Source: Actinomycetota bacterium (GTDB taxonomy: Bacteria > Actinomycetota > Actinomycetes > S36-B12 > UBA10799). From it: a stretch of DNA of 43,442 nucleotides. Position 1 is the first letter of the stretch; each line of letters opens with the position of its first letter. Location of the stretch: NCBI GenBank assembly GCA_963169255.1, contig CAUJEJ010000109.1:1-43442 (forward strand), written 5' to 3'. Both the position numbers and the translations under genes were made by a program. Below, one piece after another: positions 40,859-43,442 of this stretch. The notes under the pieces were generated by a model. It was not told the DNA's origin and made no database searches. It saw nothing but the letters and a program-made list of their open reading frames with translations.

Positions 40859-41256
40859 GCGCGCCTAGCCTTGACGCACCCCGTTCAAAGCGTCAGATCA
40901 CGAAGAACAACTTCGAACTCAACGCCTGGCTGTTCATGCGCGTCTCCGGCGTGGTCCTCATCATCTTGGTCCTCGGCCACCTGCTGATCATGAACATCCT
41001 CGACGGCGGCGTACACCGGATCAACTTCGCGTTTGTCGCTGGTCGTTGGTCAAGCCCGTTCTGGCAGATCTGGGACCTGTTGATGCTCTGGTTGGCAATG
41101 CTGCACGGGTGCAACGGGTTGCGCACGATCATCAATGACTACGCCAGTAAGCATGCGACGCGCATGACGCTCAAGGGCCTGCTCTATGTGGCAACCGTCC
41201 TGGTCATCGCTCTGGGCACTCTGGTGATCTTCACCTTCGATCCGAACATCAGCTAA
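40855..41256 (+). CDS. sdhD: Succinate dehydrogenase hydrophobic membrane anchor (SdhD)
   Basis: A 133-residue membrane subunit with three helices (about 25-50, 72-88 and 110-128) and a second heme-type signature, [15 protein letters not shown]. The ATG overlaps the sdhC stop. A gap of 16 bases precedes sdhA. Confidence 0.93.
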   Translation: MSAPSLDAPRSKRQITKNNFELNAWLFMRVSGVVLIILVLGHLLIMNILDGGVHRINFAFVAGRWSSPFWQIWDLLMLWLAMLHGCNGLRTIINDYASKHATRMTLKGLLYVATVLVIALGTLVIFTFDPNIS

Positions 41257-41272
41257 AGGGGCGGCGACTTAC

Positions 41273-43018
41273 ATGCAGGTCCATCGTTATGACGTCGTAA
41301 TCGTCGGTGCCGGCGGCGCCGGAATGCGCGCCGCACTTGAGTCTGGGTCTCGCGCCCGCACCGCAGTGCTCACCAAGCTGTACCCGACGCGTTCCCACAC
41401 CGGCGCTGCCCAAGGTGGCATGTGTGCGGCGCTTGCCAACGTTGAAGAAGACAACTGGGAATGGCACACCTTCGACACCATCAAGGGCGGGGACTACCTC
41501 GTCGACCAAGATGCTGCCGAGGTCATGTGTAAAGAGGCGATCGACGCGGTCATCGACCTTGAGAACATGGGTCTGCCGTTCAACCGGACGCCCGAGGGCA
41601 AGATCGACCAGCGCCGTTTTGGTGGTCACACCCGCAATCACGGCGAGGCCGCCGTCCGTCGCGCCTGCTACGCAGCCGACCGCACCGGCCACATGATCCT
41701 TCAGACGCTCTACCAGAACTGCATCAAGCAGGGCATCGAGTTCTACAACGAGTTCTACGTCCTCGATCTAATCCTTGACGAGTCTGATGGCGAACCGAAG
41801 GCTGCCGGTGTCGTTGCCTACGAACTCGCCACGGGCGAGATCCACATCTTCACTGCGAAGTCCGTCATCTTCGCTAGCGGTGGCTTCGGCAAAGTCTTCA
41901 AGACCACCTCGAATGCGCACACGCTGACCGGCGACGGCATGGCGATTGTGTACCGCAAGGGCCTGCCGCTTGAGGACATGGAGTTCTACCAATTCCATCC
42001 GACCGGCCTGGCCGGACTCGGAGTGCTACTCACTGAGGGCGCCCGTGGTGAGGGCGGCATCCTGCGCAACGTTGACGGCGAACGCTTCATGGAGCGCTAC
42101 GCCCCCACCATCAAGGATCTCGCGCCCCGCGACATGGTGAGCCGCGCGATGCTGCAAGAGGTTCGCGAAGGTCGTGGTGCTGGACCACACAAGGACTACG
42201 TCTACCTCGATCTCACTCACCTACCGGCTGAACAGATCGAATCGAAGCTGCCTGACATCACAGAGTTTGCGCGCACCTACCTCGGAGTCGACCCGATTAG
42301 CGAACTCGTGCCGGTGTTCCCAACCGCGCACTACGCGATGGGCGGCATCCCGACGAATATCGAGACCGAGGTGCTGCGCAACAACACCGACGTTGTGCCG
42401 GGCCTGTACGCGGCTGGGGAATGCGCCTGCGTGTCGGTCCACGGCTCCAACCGACTCGGAACCAACTCCCTGCTCGACATCAACGTGTTCGGCCGTCGGG
42501 CGGGAATCGCTGCTGCCGAGTACGCACAGACTGCTGAACAGCGGCCGTTGCCTGAGGACGCTGCGGGCGAGGTGGTCTCGTTGGTGGAGAACCTCCGCGA
42601 TTCGACTGGCAACGAGCGCGTGTCTGAGATTCGCCGCGAGATGCAGGCAACAATGGACATGAATGCGCAGGTCTACCGCACGGAAGAGACCTTGACCCAG
42701 GCACTCGCTGACATCAAGGCGCTCCAAGCTCGCTACAAGAACGTTGCGATCTCGGACAAGGGCCGCCGCTACAACACGGATCTTCTCGAGGCGATCGAAC
42801 TGGGCTTCTTGCTGGACCTCGCCGAGACCCTCATCGTGGGTGCGCTAGCGCGCAAGGAATCACGCGGCGGCCATGCCCGCGAGGACTTCCAGACTCGTGA
42901 TGATGAGAACTTCATGAAGCACACGATGGCCTACCGTGAAGATGCAGACGCCGACGTGCGTCTGGATTACAAACCCGTTGTTGTGACCCGCTACCAGCCG
43001 ATGGAGCGTAAGTACTAA
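41273..43018 (+). CDS. sdhA: Succinate dehydrogenase flavoprotein subunit (SdhA)
   Basis: A 581-residue FAD protein that oxidises succinate to fumarate. The FAD-binding GAGGAG motif is at 12-17, the covalent flavin histidine is H42 in [11 protein letters not shown], and [19 protein letters not shown] and the catalytic [14 protein letters not shown] region follow. It ends in a typical long C-terminal helical part. ATG 41273 follows AGGGG at close distance. Its stop overlaps the sdhB start by one base. Confidence 0.97.
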   Translation: MQVHRYDVVIVGAGGAGMRAALESGSRARTAVLTKLYPTRSHTGAAQGGMCAALANVEEDNWEWHTFDTIKGGDYLVDQDAAEVMCKEAIDAVIDLENMGLPFNRTPEGKIDQRRFGGHTRNHGEAAVRRACYAADRTGHMILQTLYQNCIKQGIEFYNEFYVLDLILDESDGEPKAAGVVAYELATGEIHIFTAKSVIFASGGFGKVFKTTSNAHTLTGDGMAIVYRKGLPLEDMEFYQFHPTGLAGLGVLLTEGARGEGGILRNVDGERFMERYAPTIKDLAPRDMVSRAMLQEVREGRGAGPHKDYVYLDLTHLPAEQIESKLPDITEFARTYLGVDPISELVPVFPTAHYAMGGIPTNIETEVLRNNTDVVPGLYAAGECACVSVHGSNRLGTNSLLDINVFGRRAGIAAAEYAQTAEQRPLPEDAAGEVVSLVENLRDSTGNERVSEIRREMQATMDMNAQVYRTEETLTQALADIKALQARYKNVAISDKGRRYNTDLLEAIELGFLLDLAETLIVGALARKESRGGHAREDFQTRDDENFMKHTMAYREDADADVRLDYKPVVVTRYQPMERKY

Positions 43019-43442
43019 TGACTTCCACAGCCTCGCAAACCAGCGCCGCAGCTGGCGCACTTGCCGCTCCCGTCGCCACTGACGTGCGCTTCAACATCCT
43101 CCGTTTCGACCCAGAGGTCGGCGAAGGAGCGTACTGGGAAGAGTTCGTCGTCTCGTGCTTCCCGACCGACCGAGTCCTCACCGCACTCGAGAAGATCAAG
43201 GGCGAACAGGACGGTTCACTCACGTTCCGTCGCTCGTGCGGACACGGCATCTGCGGCTCCGATGCGATGCGCATCAACGGGCGCAACCGCCTTGCCTGCA
43301 AGACCCTGATCAAAGACCTCAACACGAAGAAGCCCATCACCGTCGAAGCGATCAAGGGTCTCCCACAGGAGAAGGACCTCATCGTCGACATGGAGCCGTT
43401 CTTCAAGGCCTACCGCGAGGTCATGCCGTTCCTCATCACCGA
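43018..43442 (+). CDS. sdhB: Succinate dehydrogenase iron-sulfur subunit (SdhB), partial
   Basis: The frame runs from ATG 43018 (TAATG overlap with the sdhA stop) to the window end, giving about 141 residues. It begins with an Ala/Ser-rich extension of about 22 residues, then RFNILRFDPEVGEG. The [2Fe-2S] site RRSCGHGICGSD...LAC is complete, including the aspartate seen at one ligand position in E. coli SdhB. The two C-terminal cluster motifs are outside the window. It transfers electrons from SdhA to the membrane subunits. Confidence 0.95.
   Translation, partial: MTSTASQTSAAAGALAAPVATDVRFNILRFDPEVGEGAYWEEFVVSCFPTDRVLTALEKIKGEQDGSLTFRRSCGHGICGSDAMRINGRNRLACKTLIKDLNTKKPITVEAIKGLPQEKDLIVDMEPFFKAYREVMPFLIT

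Overview
The window comes from a GC-rich member of the Actinomycetota. The evidence is gene content and order: a coenzyme F420 ligase (FbiB) end, a TIGR03089 protein, a three-part acyl-CoA carboxylase with its small epsilon subunit, an LpdA-type flavoprotein, and an sdhCDAB operon. From memory, this order resembles the Mycobacterium tuberculosis stretch from Rv3262 (fbiB) to about Rv3319 (sdhB). The encoded proteins are not mycobacterial in detail, so I place it in another, possibly uncultured, actinobacterial lineage. No rRNA, tRNA, CRISPR array or prophage was seen.

Layout. 1-5371: fbiB 3' end, a HhH DNA glycosylase, a CPBP membrane protease, a sugar-nucleotide pyrophosphorylase, a TIGR03089 protein and a first LCP (LytR-CpsA-Psr) ligase. 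5498-12729: a cell-surface polymer island with UDP-glucuronate decarboxylase, a CDP-alcohol phosphatidyltransferase, a family 2 glycosyltransferase, two TagB/TagF-type polyol-phosphate transferases (one fused to a membrane domain), and a cytidylyltransferase/SDR fusion predicted to make CDP-ribitol. 12809-13972: a FadE25-like acyl-CoA dehydrogenase. 14065-19849: UDP-glucose dehydrogenase, a two-component ABC polymer exporter, a second glycosyltransferase and a second LCP ligase. 19854-23700: purE, purK, an aldose epimerase and an acyl-CoA dehydrogenase in one tightly packed operon.

23860-30829: a GtrA protein, an acyl-CoA carboxylase beta subunit, a class III adenylate cyclase with a histone-like tail, a PH-domain membrane protein, biotin ligase, then accD5-accE. 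30830-31239: the only long gene-free stretch; it holds two hairpins and remnants of a transposase and a DUF222/HNH-type protein. 31240-38725: maf, a DUF4012 protein, a lipoprotein, the biotin carboxylase/BCCP subunit, a secreted membrane-anchored protein, lpdA and a small gamma-glutamylcyclotransferase-like protein. 38743-43442: a methylmalonyl-CoA-mutase large subunit, then sdhC, sdhD, sdhA and the start of sdhB, which is cut by the window end.

How the parts fit. The two polymer blocks together suggest a teichoic-acid-like wall polymer. CDP-ribitol would be made by the fusion enzyme and polymerised by the TagF-like proteins, UDP-GlcA/UDP-xylose would come from the dehydrogenase and decarboxylase, export would use the TagGH-like ABC pair, and LCP proteins would attach the polymer to the wall. 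The other theme is acyl-CoA metabolism: two acyl-CoA dehydrogenases, two carboxylase beta subunits, one alpha subunit, biotin ligase and a mutase, feeding succinyl-CoA towards succinate dehydrogenase. A recurring regulatory signal is a TANNNT -10 box placed exactly 6 bases before a start codon, seen at six genes, which suggests leaderless transcripts.
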